A stretch of DNA of 27,364 bases from DATAXI01 sp036266845. Lineage in GTDB: Bacteria > Verrucomicrobiota > Verrucomicrobiia > Chthoniobacterales > Chthoniobacteraceae. The translations under genes and the position numbers were made by a program. This document shows, piece by piece, positions 1 to 8,424 of this stretch. How positions within the stretch are numbered: position 1 is the first letter of the stretch; every line of letters starts with the position of its first letter. Below the pieces are notes generated by a model. It was not told the DNA's origin, ran no database searches, and saw only the letters and a program-made list of their open reading frames with translations. Location of the stretch: positions 1 through 27,364 of the forward strand of contig DATAXI010000019.1 of the NCBI GenBank assembly GCA_036266845.1. Direction: 5' to 3'.

Positions 1-2
1 TC

Positions 3-1109
3 TGGTGGATCGAGATCGCGCAAGGGGGAACTTTTATTTCCGCGGTGCTGCTGCTTTTTCATCAGAAATGGCGCACCTCCGTGAATCGATTCACCGAGGC
101 AGTCACGCTATTCGCCCTGGTGTGCGCCGGGCTCTTCCCCCTGATCCACATGGGCAGGCCGCAGTACGCCTTCTTCCTAGCCCCCTACCCCAGCACGCTC
201 GGAATGTGGCCGCAGTTTCTTAGCCCGCTGGTGTGGGATTTCTTCGCGGTATCAATCTATGGCTCTGTCTCCATCCTCTTCTGGTACATGGGTATCATCC
301 CGGACCTGGCTACCCTGCGCGATAGCACCGAACGCAAATACCTGCGCCGCCTTTACAGCATCATGTGTTTCGGCTGGCGCAACTCCGCGGCGCATTGGCA
401 TCACTATGAAACCACTTACAAGGTAATCGCCGCTCTCGCTGCGCCGCTGGTAATATCCGTCCACAGTATCGTCGGTCTCGATTTTGCCTATACCATCGTT
501 CCCGGATGGCATTCCACGATCTTCCCCCCGTTCTTTGTGGTAGGGGCGATTTTCTCCGGGTTCGCGATGGTACTGACCTTGCTCGTGCCAATCCGCGCGA
601 TCTACAAAATTGAGCATCTGGTGACGTTAAATCACATCGAGAACATGGCGAAGCTTCTCTTGACAATGGGTATGTTCGTCCTTTTCGGACACTTGAGCGA
701 GTACTTTATGGCATGGTACGGAGGCGATTTGTACGAGCAATACCAGGCGATGCATGAAGCGATCGGAACTTACGCCGATGCCTTCTATATCTCGATGGCC
801 TGCACGGCGCTTGCGATACAGCCTTTATGGCTTGCCCGCGTGCGGCGCAGTCCCGTGCTGCTCTTCTTTATTTCGATCCTGGTAAATGTCGGCATGTGGG
901 CGGAGCGCTTCCTCAATATCGTGGGCAGCCTGCACCATGATTACCTGCCCTCTTCCTGGCATGTCTATCACACGACTTTCTGGGACTGGAGCACCTTCGT
1001 CGGGACGATTGGACTCTTCCTGACGCTACTCTTTCTTTTCCTTCGCTTCTTTCCCCTGGTCTCCATGGCGGAAGTTCGCGGGCTTATCCACCGGGAGCGC
1101 AAATCATGA
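3..1109 (+). CDS. actC: Alternative complex III membrane subunit ActC (NrfD/PsrC family), 5'-truncated by window edge
   Basis: The frame is open from base 3 without a start, so the N-terminus lies outside the window; about 368 C-terminal residues are present. It begins in a conserved stretch WWIEIAQGGTFIS, typical of the NrfD-like quinol-binding membrane subunits of alternative complex III. The rest is a series of hydrophobic helices with short polar loops (for example VISVHSIVGLDFAY and PGWHSTIFPPFFVVGAIFSG), the pattern of ActC. In this family ActC binds menaquinol/quinol in the membrane and passes electrons to the ActB iron-sulfur protein; actA and actB should lie just upstream. The stop overlaps the actD start by four bases, and the following genes match actD, actE and actF in the usual order, which supports the call strongly. 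NrfD of another oxidoreductase is excluded by this context. Confidence 0.93.
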   Translation, partial: WWIEIAQGGTFISAVLLLFHQKWRTSVNRFTEAVTLFALVCAGLFPLIHMGRPQYAFFLAPYPSTLGMWPQFLSPLVWDFFAVSIYGSVSILFWYMGIIPDLATLRDSTERKYLRRLYSIMCFGWRNSAAHWHHYETTYKVIAALAAPLVISVHSIVGLDFAYTIVPGWHSTIFPPFFVVGAIFSGFAMVLTLLVPIRAIYKIEHLVTLNHIENMAKLLLTMGMFVLFGHLSEYFMAWYGGDLYEQYQAMHEAIGTYADAFYISMACTALAIQPLWLARVRRSPVLLFFISILVNVGMWAERFLNIVGSLHHDYLPSSWHVYHTTFWDWSTFVGTIGLFLTLLFLFLRFFPLVSMAEVRGLIHRERKS

Positions 1110-1657
1110 GCGGCGGAGCCTCCGAGATTCATAAGATCTATGGTGTCATTGCGGAATTCTCGTCCGCTGAGCAGCTCGTGGCGGGAGCCCGGCGCGCGCG
1201 AGCGGAAGGATACCGGCGCGTGGACGCCTATGCTCCCTTCGCGGTCGAGGATTTGCCGGAGGCGCTCGACCTTCCGAAATCGCGGATCCCGCTGATCATG
1301 TTCGCGGGCGGCATCGGCGGAGCTGCCACGGGCCTCGGGATGCAATATTACGCGAGCCTTGTTTCTTACCCGATTAATATCGGAGGACGTCCGCAGAATT
1401 CCTGGCCCGCATTCATCCCGCCCGCTTTTGAGTTGATGATTTTCTTCGCGGTGGTGAGCGGCCTCCTGGCGCTCTTCTTTACGCTGCATCTGCCCGCGGT
1501 CTATCACCCCGTTTTCAATCACCCGGATTTCCGCCGCGCCAGCAGGGACGGATTCTTCCTCTCGATAGAGGCGGCGGATGATCTCTTCAATCTGGAGGGA
1601 ACGTCGCGCTTTCTCCATACGCTGGCGCCGCTCTCCGTGAAGGAGGTGGAGAAATGA
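1106..1657 (+). CDS. actD: Alternative complex III subunit ActD (DUF3341 family)
   Basis: A 183-residue protein with an N-terminal soluble part (residues 1-58) followed by two membrane helices (about 61-84 and 103-127) and a polar C-terminal tail. This is the layout of DUF3341/ActD, the small peripheral membrane subunit of alternative complex III. The motif YGVIAEFSSAEQLVAGARRA at the start, then GYRRVDAYAPF, is characteristic of the family. ActD has no redox cofactor; it packs beside ActC and ActF. The ATG overlaps the actC stop (ATGA-type junction), and the stop overlaps the actE start the same way, so it is translated as part of the operon. The start is fixed by the overlap and a purine-rich GGGAG 8 bases upstream. 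Confidence 0.92.
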   Translation: MSGGASEIHKIYGVIAEFSSAEQLVAGARRARAEGYRRVDAYAPFAVEDLPEALDLPKSRIPLIMFAGGIGGAATGLGMQYYASLVSYPINIGGRPQNSWPAFIPPAFELMIFFAVVSGLLALFFTLHLPAVYHPVFNHPDFRRASRDGFFLSIEAADDLFNLEGTSRFLHTLAPLSVKEVEK

Positions 1658-2250
1658 ACCGGTTCGTGGATTTGTGCAGGCGCATCGCCGGGCCGGGTCT
1701 TGCCGCGGCGTCGCTGTTGCTTGCGGGATGCGACCAACTGGCCCACGGCAGCAAAATCGCGCCGCTCCAGCCCAGCGATTTTTTTGCGGACGGCCAATCC
1801 TCGCGGGTGCCGCCGATGCACAGCATCCCGCTAAGCGGGCTGCGTACAGACTCGTTACTGTATGCCGGCCGCAATCCGGACGGCACGGTTTCATCGCAAT
1901 TTCCATGGCCGGTGAATGCGAATGTGCTTGCGCGCGGACAGCAGCAGTACCTTGCGATTTGCGCCAATTGCCACGGACCCGACGGATACGGGGATGGCAT
2001 CGTCGTGCGCCGCGGATTCCCTCACCCGCCGTCTTACTATGAGGAGCGGCTTTTGAAGGCGCCGGCAGGCCATTTCTTCCAGGTCATCACCCATGGGTAT
2101 GGAGCGATGTACCCCTACGCATCAATTGTGGATGTCAATGACCGGTGGGCGATTGTCGCTTATATCCGCGCGCTTCAGCGCAGCCAGCATGCCACCGCCG
2201 CGGATGTCCCCCCGGATGCGCTGGCCAGCCTGCAAAAGGAGGCTAAGTAA
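1654..2250 (+). CDS. actE: Alternative complex III monoheme cytochrome c lipoprotein ActE
   Basis: A 198-residue protein. The N-terminus has a signal sequence ending in the lipobox LLAGC (lipidated Cys26), so it is anchored on the periplasmic face. A single heme c site CANCH (Cys103, Cys106, His107) is followed by a likely axial methionine in GYGAMYPYA (Met152) and the usual C-terminal helix WAIVAYIRALQRS. This matches ActE, the monoheme cytochrome that takes electrons from the ActA/ActB side and hands them to the oxidase. A strong ribosome site (AAGGAGG) lies 8 bases before the ATG, which overlaps the actD stop. The heme count and lipobox separate it from the pentaheme ActA. Confidence 0.93.
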   Translation: MNRFVDLCRRIAGPGLAAASLLLAGCDQLAHGSKIAPLQPSDFFADGQSSRVPPMHSIPLSGLRTDSLLYAGRNPDGTVSSQFPWPVNANVLARGQQQYLAICANCHGPDGYGDGIVVRRGFPHPPSYYEERLLKAPAGHFFQVITHGYGAMYPYASIVDVNDRWAIVAYIRALQRSQHATAADVPPDALASLQKEAK

Positions 2251-2251
2251 T

Positions 2252-3355
2252 ATGGCGGCGCGAAGTCTGACTAATCACGATGTGCGGCGGCTGAGGCGTT
2301 ATTGCATGGCAGCCGGAGTAATAACCGGGGTATGCGCGATCTGCGCCGGTTTCTTCCGCCCGGCGGGTTTCTTTCATGCCTATCTTTTTGCCGCGCTCGC
2401 ATGTCTGAACCCGGCAATCGGCTGTCTGCTGCTCTGCTTCATCCACCGGATGACGGGAGGAAATTGGGGGCGCGCGCTGTGGCCGGCCCTATCCGCCGGA
2501 CAACGCCTCGTTCCATGGGTGCTGCTTTTTTCATTACCACTGTTCTTTGGCCTGAAGCACATCTTTCCCTGGGCCGCGATCAATGGCCTGGATGAGCAGT
2601 CCCGCCTGCTCCTGGTCAGGCATTCCTTTTACTTCAGTCGTCCCGTTTTTGTGGCCCGGGCTGCCTGCTATGCGATCGCTTTTCTAATACTGCTGCGGTT
2701 TGCCCAACGCGGGCGATCAAGCCCCTGGACGGGACCTGTGGGAATGATTCTCTACGTGATCTCCGCTTATTTGCTGGGTGTGGACTGGGTCGCATCCATT
2801 GAGCCCGGCTGGCATTCCACGGGATTCCCCGTGGTCTTCATGGCAAGCCAGGCGGTCTCCGCATTGGCACTGGCCGTTGCGGCCACGGTTTTCCTGGGGC
2901 CTGCGAGCGATGACCTGGACAAGCCGGCTCTTTGGAAAAATCTTGGCAATCTACTTTTGGGAATTCTGATGTTCTGGGCCTATGTCGCTTATGGAGAGTT
3001 TCTCGTTGTATGGTCGGGAAATCTGCCGGACCAAAGCGCCTGGTACCTTCATCGCAATGCCGGAGGCTGGCACTACCTTCTCCTCTTCCTCGCGGTGTTC
3101 CAGCTTCTGATTCCCGCGCTGCTACTCCTTTCCAGCCGCACGAAACGCCGGACGCGTTTCTTCGGCGGTCTGGCGGCAGGCGTGCTGGCCTGCCAGACTG
3201 TTTACTTATACTGGCTGATTCTCCCTTCGTTTCATCCGCGGGGGATAGGCATCCCGTGGCTGGACGCTTTGGTGCTCGCGGCGCTTGGTTCGCTGGCACT
3301 ATTCGCGTTCCTGGATCTGGCAGTTAAAACCAGAAAGGAACCGGCTCATGCTTAA
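2252..3355 (+). CDS. actF: Alternative complex III integral membrane subunit ActF (quinone-binding subunit 2)
   Basis: A polytopic membrane protein of 367 residues with about ten hydrophobic segments. The chosen ATG at 2252 follows AAGGAGG (2235-2241) and lies one base after the actE stop; a longer open frame reaching back into actE is judged to be read-through of the frame. Conserved ActF features are the second half of the NrfD-like fold, with VDWVASIEPGWHSTGFPVVF and LLLGILMFWAYVAYGEFLVVWSGNLPDQ. ActF is structurally related to ActC and forms the other membrane half of alternative complex III, where it may help move protons. It overlaps the next gene by 8 bases. Confidence 0.92.
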   Translation: MAARSLTNHDVRRLRRYCMAAGVITGVCAICAGFFRPAGFFHAYLFAALACLNPAIGCLLLCFIHRMTGGNWGRALWPALSAGQRLVPWVLLFSLPLFFGLKHIFPWAAINGLDEQSRLLLVRHSFYFSRPVFVARAACYAIAFLILLRFAQRGRSSPWTGPVGMILYVISAYLLGVDWVASIEPGWHSTGFPVVFMASQAVSALALAVAATVFLGPASDDLDKPALWKNLGNLLLGILMFWAYVAYGEFLVVWSGNLPDQSAWYLHRNAGGWHYLLLFLAVFQLLIPALLLLSSRTKRRTRFFGGLAAGVLACQTVYLYWLILPSFHPRGIGIPWLDALVLAALGSLALFAFLDLAVKTRKEPAHA

Positions 3356-3902
3356 CTTTCTCACGCGCGCGGCGTGGTTCCTGTTCAAGCTCATCATGGC
3401 GCTCTGTTTCCCGCAAAAGACAGCACCGGCAATGGCTGTAGCCGCGCGCAAAGACCCGGACGGTCCGTCCGCCGGTTCGATCCGTGATGGACATGAGCTT
3501 TCCGATGCAAAACCAGCCGTCGTGGTTGCAGTCGTCTCCGGCTTGCTTGTGGCGATCTTCGGTACGATGGGGGCGCTGGCGCTGATGTATCTCCATCTTT
3601 ACACCCCGGGCCAGGCCATGCCGGTGAAAAAAGTGCAGGAGAGTTTCACGCATGCGCCAGTGGCAAAAACTTCCATCGAGAAGGATTGGGAAGCCATTGA
3701 TATTGAAACGCGCCGGCACCTCGATGGTTACCAATGGGCTGACCAGTCGCATACCTTCCTTCATATCCCGATCTCCCGGGCCATGAATTTAATCGCCAGG
3801 GAGGGCCTGCCTTCCAGAGCCGGCGAAACCCCCGCCTTTCCGCAACCTGACATGGAGAAGCTTCCTCTCATTGAAACCGGTCCAACACAAGATGCACGAT
3901 AA
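3348..3902 (+). CDS. Small membrane protein between actF and sco, probable accessory factor of the ACIII/oxidase operon
   Basis: A 184-residue protein starting at the ATG that overlaps the actF stop by 8 bases. It has a hydrophobic N-terminus (residues 5-21) and one clear membrane helix (about 56-83, AVVVAVVSGLLVAIFGTMGA). The periplasmic-type C-terminal part contains LDGYQWADQSHTFLHIPISRAMNLIAREGLP (given here only as positions 125-154 with key residues Trp130, His140, Arg144, Gly153, Leu154, Pro155). A block of this kind recurs, from memory, in small proteins coded beside ACIII and caa3 genes in several phyla. No cofactor motif is visible. By place it could be an ActG-like subunit or an assembly factor, but neither can be shown from sequence alone. 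Its 3' end overlaps the Sco gene by 11 bases. Confidence 0.75.
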   Translation: MLNFLTRAAWFLFKLIMALCFPQKTAPAMAVAARKDPDGPSAGSIRDGHELSDAKPAVVVAVVSGLLVAIFGTMGALALMYLHLYTPGQAMPVKKVQESFTHAPVAKTSIEKDWEAIDIETRRHLDGYQWADQSHTFLHIPISRAMNLIAREGLPSRAGETPAFPQPDMEKLPLIETGPTQDAR

Positions 3903-4725
3903 TCGAAAATTCCGGGCGTTACTCGCCCTCGCATGTTTGCTCCTCGCGAACTCGACCGCGCCCTTGCTCGCTCAAGAACGGCTCCCGGCGCGTGCCGATC
4001 TCGAGCAAAAACTCGGCGCGCAGGTCCCGCTGGATCTCGTATTTACCGACGAGACAGGAAAAGCCGTTCCGTTGCGCAGTTATTTCGGCAAGGTGCCGGT
4101 CATACTTCAGTTGGGATATAATCATTGCTGGCTAATGTGCGATGTCATTACCGGAGCGTTGGTGCGCAGCATGCAGGACCTCAAGCTCACACCCGGATCT
4201 GACTTTGAGGTTTTGTTCGTCAGCATTGATCCAAGCGAAACCTGGCAACTCGCGGCGAAGAAGCGGGCGGACTATATCCGCAGTTACGGGCGCGACAGAG
4301 CAGGCCGGGGCTGGCATTTCCTAACCGGTAAGCAGGCCGATATTACGGCGCTCACCCAGGCGGTGGGGTTTCATTATTTCTATATTCCTAAAAATCATCA
4401 ATTTGCCCATCCAAGCGGGATCATCGTGCTGACGCCGCAAGGGGTAACCTCGAAGTACTTCTACGGCGTCGAGTTCGACCCGGAATTGCTACGCCAGGCG
4501 CTTATCGATGCGAAGGGCGGCGCGGTTGGAAGCAGGGTCGAGGCCTTGTTGCTCCTTTGCTGTGAGTGGAATCCGCTCACCGGCAAGTACGGAGTCGCCA
4601 TAGCATGGGCGTTGAAAATCTTCTGCCTGGGCACGGTGGCGCTGCTCGGCGCATATATGTTCGTATGGCTGCGTCGCGACGCGAGAAAGAGGCGTCTGGA
4701 TGAAACTGGATCCGTGCCGCAATGA
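3892..4725 (+). CDS. Sco1/SenC/PrrC-family copper chaperone for cytochrome oxidase, with C-terminal membrane anchor
   Basis: A 277-residue protein with an N-terminal signal sequence (LLALACLLLANSTAPLLA), a thioredoxin-fold Sco domain and a C-terminal membrane helix (about 235-258) followed by a basic tail. The copper ligands are visible: Cys79 and Cys83 in HCWLMC and His173 in FAHPSG. Sco proteins deliver copper to, or keep reduced, the CuA site of oxidase subunit II, and the CuA subunit gene follows directly. The segment LLLLCCEWNPLTGKYG before the anchor is typical of the C-terminally anchored Sco proteins found in ACIII operons. The ATG at 3892 is preferred to an upstream TTG at 3871 because it gives a normal signal peptide. 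The stop overlaps coxB (ATGA). Confidence 0.92.
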   Translation: MHDNRKFRALLALACLLLANSTAPLLAQERLPARADLEQKLGAQVPLDLVFTDETGKAVPLRSYFGKVPVILQLGYNHCWLMCDVITGALVRSMQDLKLTPGSDFEVLFVSIDPSETWQLAAKKRADYIRSYGRDRAGRGWHFLTGKQADITALTQAVGFHYFYIPKNHQFAHPSGIIVLTPQGVTSKYFYGVEFDPELLRQALIDAKGGAVGSRVEALLLLCCEWNPLTGKYGVAIAWALKIFCLGTVALLGAYMFVWLRRDARKRRLDETGSVPQ

Positions 4726-5720
4726 ACCCGCCGATTGCTTCACTCCCTTTCGTTCCGGAACAGGCGAGCACCGTCGCGCCGCAGGTGGATGCCATCTACT
4801 GGGGATTGGTTGCCATCAGCGCCGTAATCACTCTGGGTCTCTTCGCCGTTATCACTTGCTTCCTGATCCGTTACCGAAGCACATCCAAGGCGGATCGCAC
4901 CATGGAACGGCTAAACCCCACTTATCTGGAGGTGACATGGACTGTAATCCCGATGATTATCTTCATCGGGCTATTTGTATGGGGGGCGATTGTTTTCGCG
5001 GAGGCGAGCAAGCCGCCTCCGGGTGCTCTGCCTATCTACATCGTAGGCGTACAGTGGTATTGGGATGTGCGCCATGAGAATGGACGCCGCGAGATTGGGG
5101 ATCTTCACGTACCGGTAGGCAGGCCTGTTCAACTGATCCTGACTTCCGCCGATGTGATCCACGATTATTTCATCCCCGCGTTCCGGACCAAACGCGATGT
5201 GGTACCCGGCCGCTATACCACGGTCTGGTTTACCGCGACGAAACCTGGAAAATACCGTCTATTCTGCAACCAGTATTGTGGCACGAAGCACAGCCAGATG
5301 GATGGTTACGTCTATGCAATGCGTCCGGAAGCGTATCAGGCATGGCTGGATGCGCCGAATGGAACCGGACAGGCTACTCTCGCGCAAACAGGGGAACGGT
5401 TGTTTCGTCAATACAGTTGCAGCGGCTGCCATGGCGCAAATTCCGGCGTGCATGCGCCAAGTCTGGACGGACTTTATGGCCACGATGTTCCGCTGCAAGG
5501 GGGCGGCTTTGTTAATGCCGATGAACAGTACCTCCGCGACTCCATTTTGAGACCCGGCACTCAAATCGTAGCCGGTTACAAGCCCATCATGCCAAACTTC
5601 CAGGGGCAAATCTCCGAGCAAAATGTCATCGCGCTCATCGCGTATATCAAAAGCCTCTCTTCCACGCCCAATTCTGTTGCCGCCCAACCGCCGGACCAGG
5701 CAATGCCTCCATCTCCATGA
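4722..5720 (+). CDS. coxB: Cytochrome c oxidase subunit II with fused cytochrome c domain (caa3 type)
   Basis: A 332-residue protein. Two N-terminal membrane helices (about 26-48 and 72-93) are followed by a cupredoxin domain with the bi-nuclear CuA ligands His147 (IHDYF), Cys182, Gln184, Cys186, His190 and Met193 (CNQYCGTKHSQM). The usual CxE of CuA is CNQ here, as in some thermophile oxidases; the ligand at that place is a backbone carbonyl, so the change is tolerated. A C-terminal cytochrome c domain carries CSGCH (Cys233, Cys236, His237) and an axial Met290 in PIMPNF. The fused heme makes this a caa3-type subunit that can take electrons directly from ActE. No obvious cleavable signal is seen. 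Confidence 0.95.
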   Translation: MNPPIASLPFVPEQASTVAPQVDAIYWGLVAISAVITLGLFAVITCFLIRYRSTSKADRTMERLNPTYLEVTWTVIPMIIFIGLFVWGAIVFAEASKPPPGALPIYIVGVQWYWDVRHENGRREIGDLHVPVGRPVQLILTSADVIHDYFIPAFRTKRDVVPGRYTTVWFTATKPGKYRLFCNQYCGTKHSQMDGYVYAMRPEAYQAWLDAPNGTGQATLAQTGERLFRQYSCSGCHGANSGVHAPSLDGLYGHDVPLQGGGFVNADEQYLRDSILRPGTQIVAGYKPIMPNFQGQISEQNVIALIAYIKSLSSTPNSVAAQPPDQAMPPSP

Positions 5721-7378
5721 ACTCGACTTCCACCATTATCGAACACGCTCCCACGGGTACTCCTCCCGAACCGCACCCGCGCAAGCCGGATTACCTCAAC
5801 GATGGATACGGTTTGAAATCGTGGCTTACAACCCACGATCACAAACGAATCGCTCTTCTCTACCTGATCTGCATTACCTTTTTCTTCTTTGTCGGCGGGT
5901 GGGCCGCCACCATGATGCGCCTGCAACTGCTCACCCCGCAGGGCAATCTGGTGACCTCTGAGACCTATAACCGTCTCTTCACCCTGCATGGCGTGATGAT
6001 GGTCTGGTTCTTTCTTATCCCCGCGGTGCCGACCGTCCTGGGCAATTTTCTTCTGCCGCTGATGATCGGCGCCCGCGATGTGGCATTTCCCAGGCTTAAT
6101 TTGCTAAGTTGGTATATCTTTGTGTTTGGCGGGCTCTTTACGATGTATGCCACCATATCCGGCGGGGTCGATACGGGCTGGACTTTTTACACGCCTTACA
6201 GCACCACTTATGCAAATGGGCATGTCATCGCCATGGCGAGCGGGATATTCATCACCGGCTTCTCTTCCATATTCACCGGTCTCAACTTCATCGTCACCAC
6301 TCACACGATGCGGGCTCCCGGCATGCACTGGTTTCGGTTGCCACTCTTCGTCTGGTCGCTCTACGCAACCAGCCTCATACTGGTGCTTGCCACGCCGGTG
6401 ATCGCGATCACGCTGGGCCTCATCGCGCTGGAGCGCTTCGCCGGGGTCGGGGTCTTCGATCCCAAACTCGGCGGCGATCCCTTGCTGTTCCAGCATCTCT
6501 TTTGGTTCTACTCCCATCCGGCCGTTTACATCATGATTCTGCCTGGCATGGGAGTGGTTAGCGAAATGATTACCTGCTTCTCCCGGAAATGCATCTTTGG
6601 CTATAAGTTTGTGGCGTATTCGAGCATCGCGATTGCCATTCTTGGGTTCATCGTATGGGGCCATCACATGTTCGTAGCCAGCCAATCCATCTACGCCGGT
6701 TTGGTTTTTTCCTTCCTGAGCTTTCTCGTGTCGATCCCCTCCGCGATCAAGGTTTTTAACTGGACCGCGACGCTTTACAAGGGACGCATCTATTTCCACA
6801 CCCCCATGCTTTACGCCCTCGGCTTTATTGGTCTCTTCACCATCGGCGGATTGACCGGATTGTTTCTTGCGACTCTCGCTGTGGATATGCACGTGCACGG
6901 CACCTATTTCGTCATCGCGCATTTCCATTACATCATGGTGGGAGGAATGGTGATGGCTTACCTCGGAGGACTTCACTATTGGTGGCCGAAGATTTCCGGG
7001 CGCATGTATAATGAGAAGCTGGCCCAGTTCTCCGCCGCGATTATCTTTGTCGGTTTCAATCTCACATTTTTTCCGCAGTTTATCCTTGGCTACCTTGGGA
7101 TGCCCCGGCGTTACCCTTACTACCCGCCGCAATGGCAGGTATTCCACGTTCTCTCCACAGCCGGCGCATCGGTGCTGGCGGTGGGCTATCTCCTCCCCCT
7201 ATGTTACCTCACGTGGTCGTTTTTCTTTGGCCGGCACGCTCCGAAGAATCCATGGAATGCCAGCGGCCTGGAATGGAATGAGACGGATTCCCCGCCCACC
7301 CGAACAAACTTCGATAAGGTGCCGATTGTCACCACAAAAGCGTATAACTACCCATATCCGATGACCAGCAATGAGTGA
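5717..7378 (+). CDS. coxA: Cytochrome c oxidase subunit I, A2-type heme-copper oxidase
   Basis: A 553-residue polytopic protein with all metal ligands. The low-spin heme ligands are His91 and His404, the high-spin heme ligand is His402 (IAHFHY), and the CuB ligands are His267, His316 and His317 (WGHHMF), with cross-link Tyr271 in SHPAVY. The helix VI motif is YSHP, with no glutamate before the His-Pro. This is the mark of the A2 subclass, in which Tyr265-Ser266 replaces Glu278 of the A1 type. Asp121 (GARDVAFPR) of the D-channel and Lys345 (PSAIKVFNW) of the K-channel are kept. It reduces O2 to water and pumps protons across the inner membrane. It overlaps coxB and coxC by a few bases. Confidence 0.97.
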   Translation: MNSTSTIIEHAPTGTPPEPHPRKPDYLNDGYGLKSWLTTHDHKRIALLYLICITFFFFVGGWAATMMRLQLLTPQGNLVTSETYNRLFTLHGVMMVWFFLIPAVPTVLGNFLLPLMIGARDVAFPRLNLLSWYIFVFGGLFTMYATISGGVDTGWTFYTPYSTTYANGHVIAMASGIFITGFSSIFTGLNFIVTTHTMRAPGMHWFRLPLFVWSLYATSLILVLATPVIAITLGLIALERFAGVGVFDPKLGGDPLLFQHLFWFYSHPAVYIMILPGMGVVSEMITCFSRKCIFGYKFVAYSSIAIAILGFIVWGHHMFVASQSIYAGLVFSFLSFLVSIPSAIKVFNWTATLYKGRIYFHTPMLYALGFIGLFTIGGLTGLFLATLAVDMHVHGTYFVIAHFHYIMVGGMVMAYLGGLHYWWPKISGRMYNEKLAQFSAAIIFVGFNLTFFPQFILGYLGMPRRYPYYPPQWQVFHVLSTAGASVLAVGYLLPLCYLTWSFFFGRHAPKNPWNASGLEWNETDSPPTRTNFDKVPIVTTKAYNYPYPMTSNE

Positions 7379-8018
7379 AGACGCGTCCAGCACCATTCGG
7401 GAACAATTCGAAACACGTTCCCAGCAGGAGGAAGCGGATTCGCTCGGGATATGGACTTTTCTATCCACTGAGATACTTTTTTTCGGCGGGCTATTCCTCT
7501 GCTACACGGTTTACCGCACTCATTACCACGCCGGCTTCGTGGAGGGCAGCAAACATTTATATTACTCGATCGGCACTATAAATACTTTTGTTCTCCTCAC
7601 CAGCAGCCTTTTCATGGCTCTGGCCGTTCACTCGATTCAGGACGGCGACCGCAAGAAGCTTCGGCTGTTCCTTCTCCTGACTTTTGCCTTCGGCGCGACT
7701 TTTCTTGGTTTGAAACTCTGCGAGTATTACCTGGACTATCGCGAACATTTGGTGCCGGCCGTGAATTTCCGCCCCGGGGATTTTTCCCATGCGGCTTCCG
7801 CGGAGATATTTCTCTTTCTTTATTTTGCGATGACAGGACTTCACGCAATTCATATGACCATCGGCCTGAGCGCGCTTACCTATCTTTATCTCAGGGCGAG
7901 AAAGGATGAATTTTCTACCGAATATCACTCTCCGGTGCGGGTGGTGGGCCTTTATTGGCACTTTGTCGATATCGTATGGGTCTTCCTGTATCCGATGCTT
8001 TATCTCGTGACGAATTGA
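7371..8018 (+). CDS. coxC: Cytochrome c oxidase subunit III
   Basis: A 215-residue protein with five predicted membrane helices, the short form of subunit III found in caa3-type oxidases. Motifs seen are LGIWTFLSTEILFFGGLF in the first helix, TGLHAIHMTIG, and the terminal VGLYWHFVDIVWVFLYPMLYL, which is a family signature. Subunit III stabilises subunit I and is part of the oxidase core. The ATG lies inside the last codons of coxA (8-base overlap), with the purine-rich context of the coxA 3' end acting as ribosome site. The soluble N-terminal 20 residues are polar and probably cytoplasmic. Confidence 0.95.
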   Translation: MSEDASSTIREQFETRSQQEEADSLGIWTFLSTEILFFGGLFLCYTVYRTHYHAGFVEGSKHLYYSIGTINTFVLLTSSLFMALAVHSIQDGDRKKLRLFLLLTFAFGATFLGLKLCEYYLDYREHLVPAVNFRPGDFSHAASAEIFLFLYFAMTGLHAIHMTIGLSALTYLYLRARKDEFSTEYHSPVRVVGLYWHFVDIVWVFLYPMLYLVTN

Positions 8019-8027
8019 CTTTTTTTT

Positions 8028-8318
8028 ATGCCTTCCGCACGCCCTCAACGCCGAACGCTGTTCATTGTTTACGTCAGCCTCATTGTTCTTCTGGCAATCA
8101 CCGCGGTCGCCGGGCGGATTTCGGTTGGCAGCAATATTCACGATCTCCTCGCATTCGGCATTTCGGCTGCGAAAACGGCGTTGATCGTCGCGATATTCAT
8201 GGAGGTTCACTATGATAAAGGGGTGGTCCGCGTTTTTGCCGGCGCCGGCATTGTGTGGCTTTTTTTGCTTTTTCTATTCACGTTCACCGATTACCTGACG
8301 AGGGCCTGGCGGTTTTAA
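8028..8318 (+). CDS. Cytochrome c oxidase subunit IV (CtaF/CoxD-like, prokaryotic COX4 family)
   Basis: A 96-residue protein with three hydrophobic segments (about 10-28, 40-60 and 66-88), the size and pattern of the small prokaryotic subunit IV. The segment GISAAKTALIVAIFMEVHYDKG carries the family's conserved Lys and the FME.H region. It is the last gene of the operon, 9 bases after coxC. The spacer is a run of eight T residues (8020-8027) with no purine-rich ribosome site, so translation may depend on coupling to coxC or on a leader-independent mechanism. The role is assembly or stability of the oxidase. Confidence 0.9.
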   Translation: MPSARPQRRTLFIVYVSLIVLLAITAVAGRISVGSNIHDLLAFGISAAKTALIVAIFMEVHYDKGVVRVFAGAGIVWLFLLFLFTFTDYLTRAWRF

Positions 8319-8424
8319 TCCAGATAATGCAAGGCGGGGGATAGTACGGTTCAAAACAAGTACTTTAGTTCTGTTTTTGGGCCGCCTTATCGACGGTTGA
8401 CGCAAAGGAAAAGCGGGTTCAGAG

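Noticed and set aside
6888..6897. TGCACGTGCA palindrome resembling the operator core
   Set aside because: It lies inside coxA where it encodes the conserved MHVHGTY segment, and the flanks do not match CNAACACGTGTTNG.
6104..7147. A 347-codon minus-strand open frame opposite coxA
   Set aside because: It lies wholly inside the very conserved oxidase subunit I gene and has low-complexity charged composition; shadow frame.
8343..8364. AGTAC/GTACT hairpin after the oxidase operon as a terminator
   Set aside because: The stem is only five base pairs with a 12-base loop and the T-run is 8 bases further on; too weak to call.
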